Shown: in pieces, positions 33,401-39,719 of the stretch
Numbering within the stretch: position 1 is the first letter of the stretch
Layout of the letters: the number at the start of each line of letters is the position of its first letter
NCBI GenBank assembly: GCA_020796225.1
Contig: CM036756.1
Location: forward strand, 57,752,616 to 57,816,615
Length of the DNA stretch: 64,000 nt
Source: Arion vulgaris
Taxonomy: Eukaryota; Mollusca; Gastropoda; Stylommatophora; Arionidae
Reading direction: 5' to 3'
Position numbers and translations under genes: made by a program
The notes under the pieces: model-generated
What the model was told of the DNA's origin: nothing
Seen by the model: only the letters and a program-made list of their open reading frames with translations
Databases searched by the model: none

Positions 33401-34096
33401 TGGCAAAGCAACATCAGCTTTTAAAAGTCTAAATAAACTATGGAACTGCAAGTTATATAGTATTAAAACTAAATTACGAATTTTCAATTCAAATGTTGTA
33501 TCAATCCTAACATATGCTAGCTAGAGTTGGAAAATGACTAAAGATATAGAAAGCAAGTTGAATGCATTTGAAAATAGATGTCTGCGAAAAATAATGAATA
33601 TAAAATGGAATGAATTCAGAAGTGATGAAATCAGAGATATGTCTAGTCAACCACTAGTGGCAACTGTTATAAGAAAGAGAAGATGGAGATATGTTGGGCA
33701 CACTTGAGGAGAAATGATCAACGAATATCAAAGCAGGCGTTGAAGTGGGATGCAAAGGGTTCAAGAAAGAGAGATCGACTAAGGAGACCCTGAAACGAAC
33801 TTTGCTGAGAGAGGCAGGAAATATCGGTCTCAGTTCCATGGAGGAGATTGAGCGAGTTGCCCAGGATAGAGCTGTATGGAGAAATTACTTGCAGGCCCTA
33901 TGTAACGTATAACGGTATGAGAGGAATTATTGTTATTATTATACTTCACGTTCATCAATATTTAGAATTTATTTATTCCTGTTTCAGTTTAATATTTTCT
34001 CTGGTGGCACTCTACTATATCAACCGCATATCTCAAGCTACATATGCACCGCAAGTGACTGCAGCAAGTGGGACTCTTTCCAAGAAGAGAAAGTGA
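15463..34096 (+). CDS. KRTCAP2: KRTCAP2 (KCP2), oligosaccharyltransferase subunit; five coding exons
   Basis: KRTCAP2 is a small ER membrane subunit of the oligosaccharyltransferase complex that transfers N-glycans to nascent proteins. In vertebrates it belongs to the STT3A form docked at the Sec61 channel. Coding exons are 15463-15466, 22507-22661, 23590-23653, 28754-28820 and 33988-34096. Phases agree at all four junctions (1, 0, 1, 2), giving 132 residues against about 136 in vertebrates. Diagnostic stretches are ASKEYLTIAGGFVGS (residues 31-45), LAFGKGFQTQLFPE (61-74), LFASALVHRVCVTTC (83-97) and ALYYINRIS with a basic SKKRK end. Four hydrophobic segments fall near 9-26, 36-53, 75-92 and 97-113. 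The identification rests on the order and content of these motifs, which match the family throughout. Introns of 7040, 928, 5100 and 5167 bp are full of transposons. The first exon and the exon 2 donor are the less certain parts. Confidence 0.9.
15521..18591 (+). mobile_element. LINE-A insertion, 5'-truncated, with 14-bp target-site duplication
   Basis: The insertion is flanked by TATTATATTAACTA at 15507-15520 and 18592-18605. It begins inside the apurinic-type endonuclease (TWNVRTM, LQETRL near the start, GDLNARIGSD at about 15980, TDHAL at about 16268). It continues through the RT (NYRGISLLSV, SGVKQGC, LFADDAALF near 17706) to a C-terminal region with RRLRWLGHVRR and QGRPLLRYKDVCK. It ends AAAGATGAAAAGGGCCATA. 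Frameshifts and stops interrupt the frame many times, so it is not mobile on its own. By organisation it is RTE-like. It lies in KRTCAP2 intron 1, only 54 bases past the donor. Confidence 0.9.
18606..19495. other. Unassigned AT-rich intronic sequence
   Basis: This part of KRTCAP2 intron 1 is very AT-rich, with TAATAA-like runs around 18680-18860. No repeat family, exon or RNA gene is recognised. Confidence 0.35.
19500..19620 (+). mobile_element. SINE-3 fragment
   Basis: The phrases GTAAAGAATAGAACCACTGT, TACCTGCCACGCATGTCGTA and AGAGGTGACTAAGGAGG match the 5' half of SINE-3 seen at 24030-24130, and inverted at 38235-38330, 50740-50870 and 57270-57395. Confidence 0.7.
19630..20165 (+). repeat. 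Unclassified dispersed repeat, copy 1
   Basis: The segment shares ordered similarity with 27390-27800. AATTAGACAGATACTTGTGG with AACAATTACCAAATGAGG here corresponds to TAGACAGTAAACAGGTATTT with AACTATTACCAAACACTG there. TGCTAGCACTGTTAGAATCT corresponds to TGCAAGCACTGTTATAATCT. A B-box-like GGAATTGAATCTGGG occurs on one strand, so a tRNA-type SINE is possible. Both copies are in KRTCAP2 introns. Confidence 0.55.
20330..21060 (-). mobile_element. LINE-C fragments (two degenerate 3' pieces)
   Basis: On the minus strand 20640-20760 reads like LDNIWRWSAYRTQTKLNIYK, and 20400-20480 like RWQWLKHNLR. 20834-21052 reads SDKWYIASKLQTFIKMMF and RITKDKPIQLE. These are the tail parts of RTE-like LINE polyproteins, full of stops. 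The two pieces may come from separate insertions. Confidence 0.65.
21160..21395 (-). mobile_element. SINE-2 copy
   Basis: The plus strand shows the complement of the SINE-2 tail (GAATTGACTTAATTGCACTG and GGGTTTTATGCCATATGACT), the body (AGAGTATTGCACAAAGTAAA, CTCCATAGCTCCTGCAACAA, ACTCGTGAACAGAATGGCCT) and the tRNA-like head ending at CTTAACCACTTAGCCATAGA. It is nearly full length, about 235 bp, in KRTCAP2 intron 1. Confidence 0.85.
21655..22190 (-). mobile_element. LINE-E 3' fragment
   Basis: The minus strand encodes LQYIKKQQVKWFGHASRL, RGKPHKQWIDRISKAL and RKARSK, the C-terminal end of a LINE polyprotein. Farther upstream in the element (2000-2190 bases right of 20000) a broken RT thumb-like stretch is seen. 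It is in KRTCAP2 intron 1. From 22195 to 22470 there is a 91-codon open frame of no recognised content. Confidence 0.7.
22507..22661 (+). CDS. KRTCAP2: KRTCAP2 coding exon 2
   Basis: This follows TTTTTTATTTCCTCAG and encodes residues 2-53: a short polar start, the first hydrophobic helix, the TDIASKEYLTI loop and the second helix. The end is placed at 22661 because GTATCC follows and phase 0 joins well to exon 3. That donor is weak. Read-through would add 12 residues and stop at 22698-22700. Confidence 0.85.
22790..23225 (-). mobile_element. SINE-1 copy (inverted)
   Basis: The plus strand shows the complement of the SINE-1 3' module (CATTATTATTGCACTTCAAT, GAATTCCATAGAACTGGCGA), then the body (CAAGGGTTCTTTTGC, CAACTCAAACACGGGACCTA, GAGACTAGAGATCACTG). 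It nearly fills the 928-bp KRTCAP2 intron 2. Confidence 0.8.
23590..23653 (+). CDS. KRTCAP2: KRTCAP2 coding exon 3
   Basis: This 64-bp exon sits between ACCATTCTTAAG and a strong GTGAGT donor. It encodes FTSNIETLAFGKGFQTQL and FPE, plus the first base of a Val codon. The FGKGFQ and LFPE stretches are the most diagnostic part of the family. Confidence 0.93.
24020..24310 (+). mobile_element. SINE-3 copy, nearly complete
   Basis: It reads CCCGTATGGTGCC, GCAAAGAATAGTACCACTGT, CCTACAAGGCATGTCATAAG, AGGCGACTGATGTAGGACCT, AGGGAAGCTACC and CAGATCACATACAAATCGCA, ending near GAATATGAAGAA. It is about 280 bp, in KRTCAP2 intron 3. The (GAA)n tail is short in this copy. Confidence 0.78.
24357..25080 (-). 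mobile_element. LINE-B 3' fragment, about 720 bp
   Basis: The left side carries the inverted LINE-B 3' end (TTACATAGGGGCTGCAAGCA, CTATCCTGGTCATCTC). The order continues rightward to the complement of the LINE-B segment at about 33230-33290 (TGTCTTCATTATATTTGTTT, AGCTTATCAGCAGTC). It is heavily mutated and lies in KRTCAP2 intron 3. Confidence 0.78.
25085..25740 (+). other. Possible SINE-like segments, unassigned
   Basis: Two B-box-like stretches (CATGGTTTTGAATCCCACTT at 25239 and TTGGTTTGATCCCCAAGG at 25431) suggest tRNA-derived repeats. I find no second copy in the window to prove it. The open frames here show no domain. Confidence 0.35.
26010..26480 (+). mobile_element. RNase-H LINE fragment
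   Basis: One frame around 26040-26110 reads close to EQDSRSTGQERCCRRTTGY, and the neighbouring frame reads as the RNase H end NKTADRLAKKGAAGEQLDI-like with errors. Downstream CATGATTGCCCCAAATATG fits the Cys/His knuckle region of such LINEs. It is badly decayed. From 26480 to 26900 nothing is recognised. Confidence 0.5.
26930..27370 (+). mobile_element. LINE 3' ends (two adjoining pieces)
   Basis: 27000-27115 reads MEDFVYRRAEMSCTG and resembles a LINE tail. 27180-27370 matches the LINE-H 3' end at 59870-60040: GGTAGACGAGACAGAGGAAG, AGCCTGACTTCATGACACGG, AGAGCGTCAACATTTGAGTT, AGCAAACACCAAAGACAGAG. The second piece ends in ATGATGATG. Both lie in KRTCAP2 intron 3. Confidence 0.7.
27390..27800 (+). 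repeat. Unclassified dispersed repeat, copy 2
   Basis: This is collinear with 19630-20165. The matching stretches are given there. A third partial piece, inverted, may lie at 27910-27970. Confidence 0.5.
27960..28500 (+). mobile_element. LINE-D 3' end with zinc-finger terminus
   Basis: The frame at 28021-28497 encodes RRLRWLGLVCRISDDRIPKN, QHGRPLLSFIDTCKRDL and, at the end, CSNCGKDCNSRIGHYHHKKH followed by Cys. This is a Cys2-His-Cys-like finger typical of one RTE-like LINE group. The upstream part reads WQDHISNLEILDSAGIP in another frame. The copy is 5'-truncated and lies in KRTCAP2 intron 3, about 250 bases before exon 4. Confidence 0.85.
28754..28820 (+). CDS. KRTCAP2: KRTCAP2 coding exon 4
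   Basis: This 67-bp exon follows CTTTGTTTCCACAG and precedes GTAAGT. With the split codons on both sides it encodes VILCLFAALFASALVHRV and CVTTC, a hydrophobic helix with the conserved H-R-V-C-V-T-T end. An earlier AG (CTGTCATAG at 28728) would put the frame out of phase and is rejected. Confidence 0.93.
29010..29240 (-). mobile_element. SINE-5, single tRNA-derived copy
   Basis: Read on minus, it starts near TTCTTAGGCTAGCGG and then GTCCGGGTTCAATTCCACAG, a good B box. The body is CCCAGTCTCAATTGGGTATC, AGAAAAAGCACTGAGATGC and GCCGACGGTGAATG. No second copy is seen here, so it is named only from its pol III signals. Confidence 0.5.
29320..29660 (+). mobile_element. LINE-R fragment (RNase H end and C-terminus)
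   Basis: The reading TCTCCTGGACATGCAAGTGT gives SPGHASV, and the following sequence parallels the minus-strand copy at 47694-47921 (CPGHASVCGNERADMLAST). It ends with CATTGCACAAGTAGGACTAG and GTTTAACCAGTGAGACA, also seen near 41140-41200. It lies in KRTCAP2 intron 4. 29660-30240 is unassigned. Confidence 0.75.
30265..30705 (-). mobile_element. SINE-1 copy (inverted, nearly full length)
   Basis: The plus strand shows the complement of the tail (GATTGATTGATAGGACCATC), the 3' module (ATTGCACTTTGGTGAGTAAC, GACTCCGTAGCACCTATGAG) and the body (TTGAACTGCCAAGGGTTCTT, ATACGACTAGGGACTTGGTC). It is in KRTCAP2 intron 4, just before the LINE-B copy. Confidence 0.85.
30785..33940 (+). mobile_element. LINE-B, nearly full length, broken
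   Basis: The upstream part encodes a leader (RPATSSQEIEIATETCKKG, VVCGAPSASMTVADESRSAE). A shifted frame then gives an endonuclease (FWNVRTM, LGLSEVRWPGTDRR, QCYAPTNEADDDKK, DFNAKVGSDN across a break, and VGSDHNLCIGK). The RT follows with NWRGITLLSV-like sequence, FIDFKKAFDSLHR (one codon disturbed), NGVKQGCILSPLLF and a DDIALL box near 33155. The 3' region ends SSMEEIERVAQDRAVWRNYL and QALCNV, then (ATT)n. Many stops and shifts make it inactive. It occupies most of KRTCAP2 intron 4 and stops about 47 bases before exon 5. Confidence 0.9.
33988..34096 (+). CDS. KRTCAP2: KRTCAP2 last coding exon
   Basis: This follows TTATTCCTGTTTCAG and encodes LIFSLVALYYINRISQATYA through to SKKRK and TGA. 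The LYYIN-IS core and the basic end match the family. The open frame extends upstream to 33848, but that part is LINE-B sequence in the intron. Confidence 0.93.
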
Positions 34097-34656
34097 AATA
34101 CTTTCAGCAGACACTGACACTAGTTGTTTAAAATGCTGAATTAGAATAGGTTTATAGTTTGTTTCTTTTGTTGTTAACATTTGATGGTTTATATCAAAGT
34201 TAATAACATGCTGTTTTGTTTATATGAGATTGTTGTCGTGTCTGTTTGTATTGAAATAATATTGTACTGATGCATCTCTCTTACTCTAGCCTGTGATGCC
34301 CCTGGGGCTTAAGACAGCAACAAATGTACTCCATTCTTATCTATTCTTGGCATTCCCCTTGTATTGTGTTTAAACGCTCATTCAGTTCTTGTTCTACTGT
34401 TCTCCTCCAGTTAGTTTTGGTCGTCCACATTTTCATTTACCATCTAGTGTCCATCTCAGTGCAGTTTTCATTACAGAGTTAGTCTCCATGCCCAATCCAT
34501 CTCCAGCATTTCTTTTGGATGATAGTGCTCATATTCTTGTGTTGACATGACTGATGCATAACTGTGTATTTTATAATAGTGAACATATGCATTTGTATTT
34601 TAAGTTGACTTTATTATTTTACTTTAACAGAAATGTGTTATAGTTTATTAAATAAA
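34097..34656 (+). other. KRTCAP2 3' region with candidate poly(A) signal
   Basis: AATAAA occurs at 34651-34656 (TATTAAATAAAATGTC) and again at 34931-34936. If the first is used, the UTR is about 560 bp and includes an inverted LINE 3' piece at 34270-34560. Which signal is used cannot be told from sequence alone. Confidence 0.4.
34270..34560 (-). mobile_element. LINE 3' fragment
   Basis: The plus strand reads CTTGTTCTACTGTTCTCCTC, GGTCGTCCACATTTTCATTT and CATGCCCAATCCATCTCCAG. These are complements of the RRTVEQE, KCGRPK and WRWIGHG parts of a LINE tail. It is short and degenerate, and lies in or just after the KRTCAP2 3' UTR. Confidence 0.65.
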
Positions 34657-34984
34657 ATGTCTACAGTCTCATCTAAAAAGTAATTCATAATTTTAATACC
34701 ATATTAAATATTTGAAATATGATAAGTTGGTTATCATCGTACATCATTTTGCATAAGAAAATTGTTATAAAGATAAGAATAATGTCTTAGAACATAAAGT
34801 TAAAAATGGTTCTGTTTTTTAACATCTTCTATTACAACTATTGAATTTGCTGCACTGAATGGCCTCAGGCAAGTTTATCTATGAGGTTTTTGATAAATTA
34901 TTTTGAAATTCTGCTGTTTATCAAAACATAAATAAAATGTTTACCTTGATAATATTTTGTGTGAGGTTGTTTTTTTTCAATGTT

Positions 34985-35450
34985 AAGTTCATTGTTCATT
35001 TGAGGACCATCTTCATTGCACATCGGACATGTCCATAACTTGTCTGATCTCCTCCCAAGCATGTATTTCAGTGTGTTTAGCTAACAACTCCGCTCTGTGT
35101 TGATTGATGTATCTACTGGGGTTTTTCTAATGGTTTTCATGTCTTGCTGCACCTATCAGTATACATAACTTGTGCAACTGAGATAGAGAATACCCTTTAT
35201 CTACTTCATTGAAATCTTCAGATCGTATGCTTTCTCTTAGAGCATTGATGATGTTGCTTTTTTCCATAGAAGATCTATTCTCGATTGTAGCATGGCCCAC
35301 CAGTGCATCTACTCTCTCATTGTCCTTCACCCCAGAATGACCTGGGACAAAGATGAAGGTAAGTGTCTGGATTGTCACATCACTAGGATCAAAGTGTGAT
35401 GCCCACAACATGGTGGTAGCCTTCAAAAAATGGCACAATAAAACCTATTT
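34985..35450 (-). mobile_element. LINE-R fragment with RNase H motif
   Basis: The minus strand encodes TLTFIFVPGHSGVKDNERVD, ALVGHATIENR and LRESIRSEDFNEVDKG. The first is the C-terminal RNase H motif (PGHSG-DNERVD). The 3' noncoding part, from 35110 down to 34990, includes GTGCAATGAAGATGGTCCTC, which also ends SINE-1. From 35450 to 35880 are two antisense open frames of unknown meaning. Confidence 0.85.
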
Positions 35451-35879
35451 AAACAAACTCCGAGCAGCTCTCATTTAAAAAATGATAGCACTCTTGAGTT
35501 TACATGTTCAATCATACTGGGTCCACCCGTTGGGACACTTCCGGTATGACCTAATAAAATAAACAAAATTATTTATTCATATTGTGATTATATTTGAGAG
35601 AATCACTAACTTGCCGTTATTTTTTCTTTTACCATCGTTCACATTCGCATCTTTTAAAGTGAATGCAATCATCAATACGAAGCTACTTTTGATTGAATCA
35701 AATGAAGAGCAGTTTTTCATTCTCAATCTGGGCACACATGGCAACCAAATATTGATGCAACAACTGTCAGTAATTTTGGTATCTGTACTCATTTCCAACA
35801 TAAGAGAAAATATCTGAAGGTCCGGACGGTGTTTTAGAAGAATATTACGCATTCCATGGACTATTAAAGGGCTAATCTA

Positions 35880-36140
35880 GACCAGATAGAGAGGACAATG
35901 AAGAAGAAACCTTCTGATAAACATCGGATGGAAGAGGTCATCGATTTGTGCACATCTTATTCGAAAACAGGATATATAACACATTGTGACGAAAGTTTTA
36001 ACAATAGAGAAAGTACTACGTAGCCTAACCTCATGAAATAGAAGATATATGACAAGTTATATAACAACGGTCTTGATTTCCAGTGCTGGCTACAAGAAGT
36101 AATAGATGTTCATGATCACCAACACCAGAAGACTGCGCTG
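35880..36140 (+). mobile_element. Faint LINE-H-like tail
   Basis: The run ACATTGTGACGAAAGTTTTA, GTAGCCTAACCTCATGAAAT and TGATCACCAACACCAGAAGA resembles LINE-H 3' ends at 27190-27300, but with large gaps. 36140-36690 is unassigned AT-rich sequence with a chance 75-codon frame at 36250. Confidence 0.4.
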
Positions 36141-36689
36141 AGGATGTGCTAATATTTAACGATATATAAAATTTGGTAAAAATCATTTTCAGGATGTGTT
36201 GAAGATGAAATTGTGAGAAAACTGGTTTAAAAAAAGAATAACGGAACCATTGAGAAAAGGAGTTAGAGATTGTTATTTTATAAAGTTAAAGGTCATATCC
36301 TCCTTGCTCGATGACGTAAGTATGTACACTGAACAAATAATAAATGGCACCACGCACTTTCTTTTTTGGATTTTTATCGTTAAGCGGGAAGATAGGTCAA
36401 GGTTATTAGGAACATTAAAAAAGTATGTTTCGTACACGAGATGTCTCGTGTTGTGTGTTTATGAAAATATGATATAAATGAAACACATTATAACTTATGT
36501 GAAGATAATTTGTAAATCAATTCCATTTGCGAATAATCTTATTGTACAAAAACATGTTACAGAAAAAAGCATAGCTAGATGCATTCATTACACAATACAC
36601 TTCATAATTGTTTTGTGAGTCGAATGGGAGAGATTCAGCAGATAGATTATATATAGAGACACTGATTCCTTGTTATAAATATGTGTAGA

Positions 36690-36780
36690 TTGTCTTATCT
36701 TGATTATAGCTTCGTGTTTGTGTGTCAGTATAACCGGACGGCAACTTTGCTGGAATGTTTTGTGAACAAACTTCCAACTC
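36690..36780 (-). mobile_element. LINE-R scrap next to the LTR
   Basis: GTTTGTGTGTCAGTATAACC, GGCAACTTTGCTGGAATGTT and TTGTGAACAAA parallel 38525-38585 in the same orientation. It adjoins the LTR primer-binding site abruptly, which marks an insertion or deletion junction. Confidence 0.65.
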
Positions 36781-36781
36781 A

Positions 36782-37167
36782 GGATCCCACTTCTGACACC
36801 AAGTTGTTGTAGGAGGCAATGATGTTGGGCTGGTGGACGCCGGTGTCGGGTTTATCGTCGGCTAAGTTGTTGTTCTAGTAATGATGGTAGTGGCTCGTAA
36901 CAAAGTTGATACAACTATTATTCTATTAAGGCGTAGAACATTCATAATAAGTACAGACAACAAACCATGTTTATGCGTGGTTCATGTTTATTTGTAGTGA
37001 AATACATGATGTATCCAGCAATATGCAGAGCACATGAGTTGTCTGGTACGTCCAATCGCCCCATACTATCTAACTGTTCGATCACTGCTAGTCGCACATA
37101 CGGCTGTCGTATTCCAATGTTCCTATCGATCTCCTCTATCACTATCGCCTAGCTGTCGTAGTTAACT
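36782..37167 (-). mobile_element. Gypsy-like 5' LTR with tRNA-Leu-type primer-binding site
   Basis: On the minus strand an LTR of about 363 bp (37167 to 36805) begins TGTTAACTACGACAG-like, here with one changed base, and ends CCTCCTACAACA. Three bases later comes TGGTGTCAGAAGTGGGATCC (36782-36801). This is complementary to the 3' end of a tRNA finishing CCCACTTCTGACACCA, as in tRNA-Leu. The internal region stops within about 15 bases. A related LTR is at 58123-58718, so these are dispersed copies of one family. Confidence 0.7.
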
Positions 37168-37430
37168 TAGGTCAAACTATAGGATGTTCAAGATAATTGC
37201 AGCTCCATTGACAAATCGAAAGTTTCCAGATAACCTATCGCGTTGTGTAAATTTACTATTTAAACCGGTTCTGACTAGCTCGTCCAACGTCACATTTGTT
37301 CATCGCCCCTTCCCGCACTACAATTACATACCGTCACACAACCTTGATCTATACTACGTCATAGCTGAACCTTCTCATTTTCATACATATATGCCAGATT
37401 AGCTCCATTCACAGACTGCTTTTATCTTGA
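37168..37430. other. Unassigned stretch
   Basis: Single-copy-looking sequence. A 72-codon frame at 37184 shows no recognised domain. Confidence 0.3.
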
Positions 37431-37434
37431 ACAC

Positions 37435-37605
37435 CCTGTATTACGTTCTCGTTTCTCGTAGCGTCCCTACCGTAATATGCAGTCTTTGGTTCGCAAATAT
37501 CTTCTGTAATGTCCATCTTATTTGTCTTTCTTCTGTGTTGTCGTCAACTGTTTGCCATCCCGGTATAGAGGGATAGCTAAATTCTTCTACATGACATAGC
37601 AGATT
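37435..37605 (-). mobile_element. LINE-G fragment
   Basis: This matches 58900-59045: TTACGTTCTCGTTTCTCGTA, CATGCAGTCTTTGG-like, TCTGTGTTGTCGTCAACTGT and GCCATCCCGGTATAGA. The minus strand encodes part of a LINE region preceding the GRPRRRW-type tail. Confidence 0.7.
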
Positions 37606-37850
37606 GAACAAACACCTACACAGGTTACGATTGTCCCCATCTCTTCTTTGTCCCTGTGGCACCGCTGATCAAACCACAGAACATGTCCTGCAAGACTGTC
37701 CCTCCCCCCTCCTCCTGTATGTCCTCCCTAGAAAGGAATTATGGCTTTACAACACTACATTCAAAACTACATGGCACCAGAGATGAGCTGCAGACAACAG
37801 TCAACTTCATCATAAGAGCGTGTCTGACGGTATCATTAAAATAGCGATCG
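37605..37850 (+). mobile_element. LINE fragment with C-terminal zinc knuckle
   Basis: The frame from 37604 encodes NKHLHRLRLSPSLLCPCGTA, then DQTTEHVLQDCP. This is the Cys-x-Cys...His...Cys knuckle after the RNase H domain of many LINEs. The downstream ELQTTVNFIIRACLTV matches the minus-strand piece at 55125-55340 (ELQTTVDFIIRTRLTV). Confidence 0.85.
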
Positions 37851-38234
37851 CAAAGACGAAGAAGAACATATTTATAGCTTGGTGTTTGTTTCAGTTTCAG
37901 TTAGAATTATCTTCATTGCACTTCAGTTATGTCCATAGGTGCTCCGATCTCTTTCACAATAATTTCAACAGTGTCCAGCGACTAACCGTATCAGTTTGGT
38001 GTTGATTTATGAACCTACTCATATATCTGTTGTGTTGTTCTTTTCAAGCCACTTCGATCTTCAACCCAAACTCTTGCAATCTAGCAGTTGACATGGATTA
38101 GTTTCTTCTTCTTCTTCTTCTTTGCGTTCGTTCTTTATGACCAATTTAATCACTCTTTGTGATATGTTTGATCTTTCAGAAAAATATATTTGCACAGTTT
38201 GTAGGCCCAACGATAACTTCAGTTTAGGACATGT

Positions 38235-38330
38235 GATCGATTTCAGAACCCTACCTCTTACGACATGCTTGGCAGGTAGTTGGTTCTATTCTTACACCCC
38301 AATTTGAGCCCCTGTAATCACTGGCGATGG
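38235..38330 (-). mobile_element. SINE-3 fragment
   Basis: TACCTCTTACGACATGCTTG, GCAGGTAGTTGGTTCTATTC and TACACCCCAATTTGAGCCC are complements of the SINE-3 head seen at 19510-19590. Confidence 0.7.
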
Positions 38331-38339
38331 ATTAGTTTA

Positions 38340-38640
38340 AATGGAAATCCTTTTTGCGGCCACACTCTATGAGAGCGTTCAGAATGTCAGCTCTATCCAT
38401 TGGCTGACCCCCGATATGGTGACAAGCCAGCCAGCCTGTCTGCTCTCTGTTGCCATCGACACCATGTGCCCTGGAGCGAAGATAAATGTAATTCTGCGAA
38501 TTGTTGATGTTTGTAGTAATGAATTCTTCGTGTTTGTCAGTATAATTGGAAGGGAACGTTTGCCAGAATGTTTTGAGAACAAAATTTTGAAAAGAATGCG
38601 TCCAAGTGGCCAAGCCGTAACGTCTTCTCTGCGTTAGGAA
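38340..38640 (-). mobile_element. LINE-R fragment with RNase H end
   Basis: The minus strand reads TFIFAPGHMVSMATESRQAG, then WLVTISGVSQWIELTF or, shifted, ILNALIECGRKKDFHLN. The PGH and the following acidic region are the RNase H C-terminal motif, decayed. Upstream of it, LPSNYTDKHEEFITTNINNS is the preceding RNase H part. Confidence 0.8.
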
Positions 38641-38644
38641 GGCC

Positions 38645-38955
38645 GTGGTTTCAATTGGTTATTGGTTACTAAACTGACGTCATTGCACTCCGCAGACCCA
38701 TAGGTGCTCAGTCTTTCCCAACAGATATCGAAGAGTATGCATACTGATGGTTCCCGCTGTTCGCTGATTAAACAAATCTCTCACTGTACCCCTCAGGCAT
38801 CCAGTTCTGCTTGTACAACGGGTAACTCCAAACTGCTTAAATCGCCTGATCGATTCAACATCTATTTTAGTGTCCTCATCCATCAGACACTCGCGAAGAG
38901 ACCGAAGAACATCCCACTTATCCATCTTCAACTCCCAAATTCAACTCACCAATCC
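38645..38955 (-). mobile_element. LINE-R 3' end (intact counterpart of the hAT target)
   Basis: The minus strand encodes MKMDKWDVLRSLRECLMDED, TKIDVESIRRFKQFGVTRCT and LRGTVRDLFNQRTAGTISMH. At 38815-38833 it has GTACAACGGGTAACTCCAAA without interruption, which is the empty version of the hAT insertion site at 46407/47713. The 3' end carries TTGGTTATTGGTTACTAAAC, a short tandem tail. Confidence 0.88.
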
Positions 38956-38964
38956 CGTGTTTTC

Positions 38965-39097
38965 TAATGAGGACTCCAACGTTCTGTTCACGAGTGTATT
39001 TTTATCTTGAGACACGCAGGACTACTGCTGGAGCTACAGAGTGCGGGAATTTTGCAGTACTCTTGGTAATTGGCGTGTCCTTTTTTGCAGGGGACCG
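38965..39097 (+). mobile_element. SINE-2 fragment fused to SINE-4
   Basis: It runs from GTTCTGTTCACGAGTG through TACTGCTGGAGCTACAGAGT and CAGTACTCTTGGTAATTGGC to GGGACCGAG, where SINE-4 sequence takes over. Confidence 0.7.
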
Positions 39098-39325
39098 AGT
39101 GGGTTTCTATGACTTAGCGATAGTGAGCACGATCACAACCCAAGTTGTACCTGGTTCAAACAACGCGGCGGGCAGTTTAGAAGTAAATTTGCTTCTGGAG
39201 ATTTTAAAAAAATAGACCACACCATTCAGAAAGAAAACTACTGAACGTTTAAGTGGTACCTAGAAAATCAAACACTCGTTTACTGTGGTTGATGGCAAAA
39301 TCCTTTAATGGATATGCCCGGATTT
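39098..39325 (+). mobile_element. SINE-4 copy
   Basis: This has a tRNA-like head (TATGACTTAGCGATAGTGAG) and B box (ACCTGGTTCAAACAACG). It is followed by GCAGTTTAGAAGTAAATTTG, CTACTGAACGTTTAAGTGGT, GTTTACTGTGGTTGATGGCA and AAATCCTTTAATGGATATGC. Confidence 0.8.
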
Positions 39326-39384
39326 TAATTTCAATGATAAGTTTGGGTAACTATAGTGTATATAGTATTTGACATTATAAAGGG

Positions 39385-39610
39385 GTTTTTAAACCGAAGG
39401 ATTGACTGAATTGCACCGGGTTTTATCCCATATGGCTCGGTCACTCTTCACAGAAATGGCACGCCACCTGCCGAGATTATTGCACAGAGCACGAACTCCG
39501 TAGCTTCGACAACAATCATAGGGATCTCTGGAAAGAATGCACTCGTTAACAGAACGGCGCGGTCCGGATTCGAACCTTCGACTCGCAAGGTAAGGCTTAA
39601 CCCCTTTTAC
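39385..39610 (-). mobile_element. SINE-2 copy, nearly full length
   Basis: The plus strand shows, in order, GATTGACTGAATTGCACCGG, TTTTATCCCATATGGCTCGG, CAGAAATGGCACGCCACCTG, CACGAACTCCGTAGCTTCGA, CACTCGTTAACAGAACGGCG and CGGATTCGAACCTTCGACTC. The last is the complement of a canonical B box. This is the best-preserved SINE-2 in the window. Confidence 0.88.
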
Positions 39611-39719
39611 TGTCTTTTTGGTAGCTTTACCTTTCTTGAGAAATATCAGGTTTCTGCGTGGTGGAATTTGTTTTCCTTTTTTTGGCTAATTTCCTCTAAA
39701 TTTTGAAATGTCATGTTTG

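Noticed and set aside
33848..33987. Upstream half of the open frame that ends in KRTCAP2 exon 5
   Set aside because: It encodes LINE-B terminal sequence in another frame and precedes the acceptor.
35577..35852. Antisense pair of open frames (77 and 91 codons) as a small gene
   Set aside because: There are no splice signals, domain or repeat support. Overlapping frames on both strands are expected by chance at this length.
39535..39600. tRNA gene suggested by a good B box
   Set aside because: It is the head of a SINE-2 copy in minus orientation. The A box region and acceptor stem do not form a complete tRNA cloverleaf by eye.
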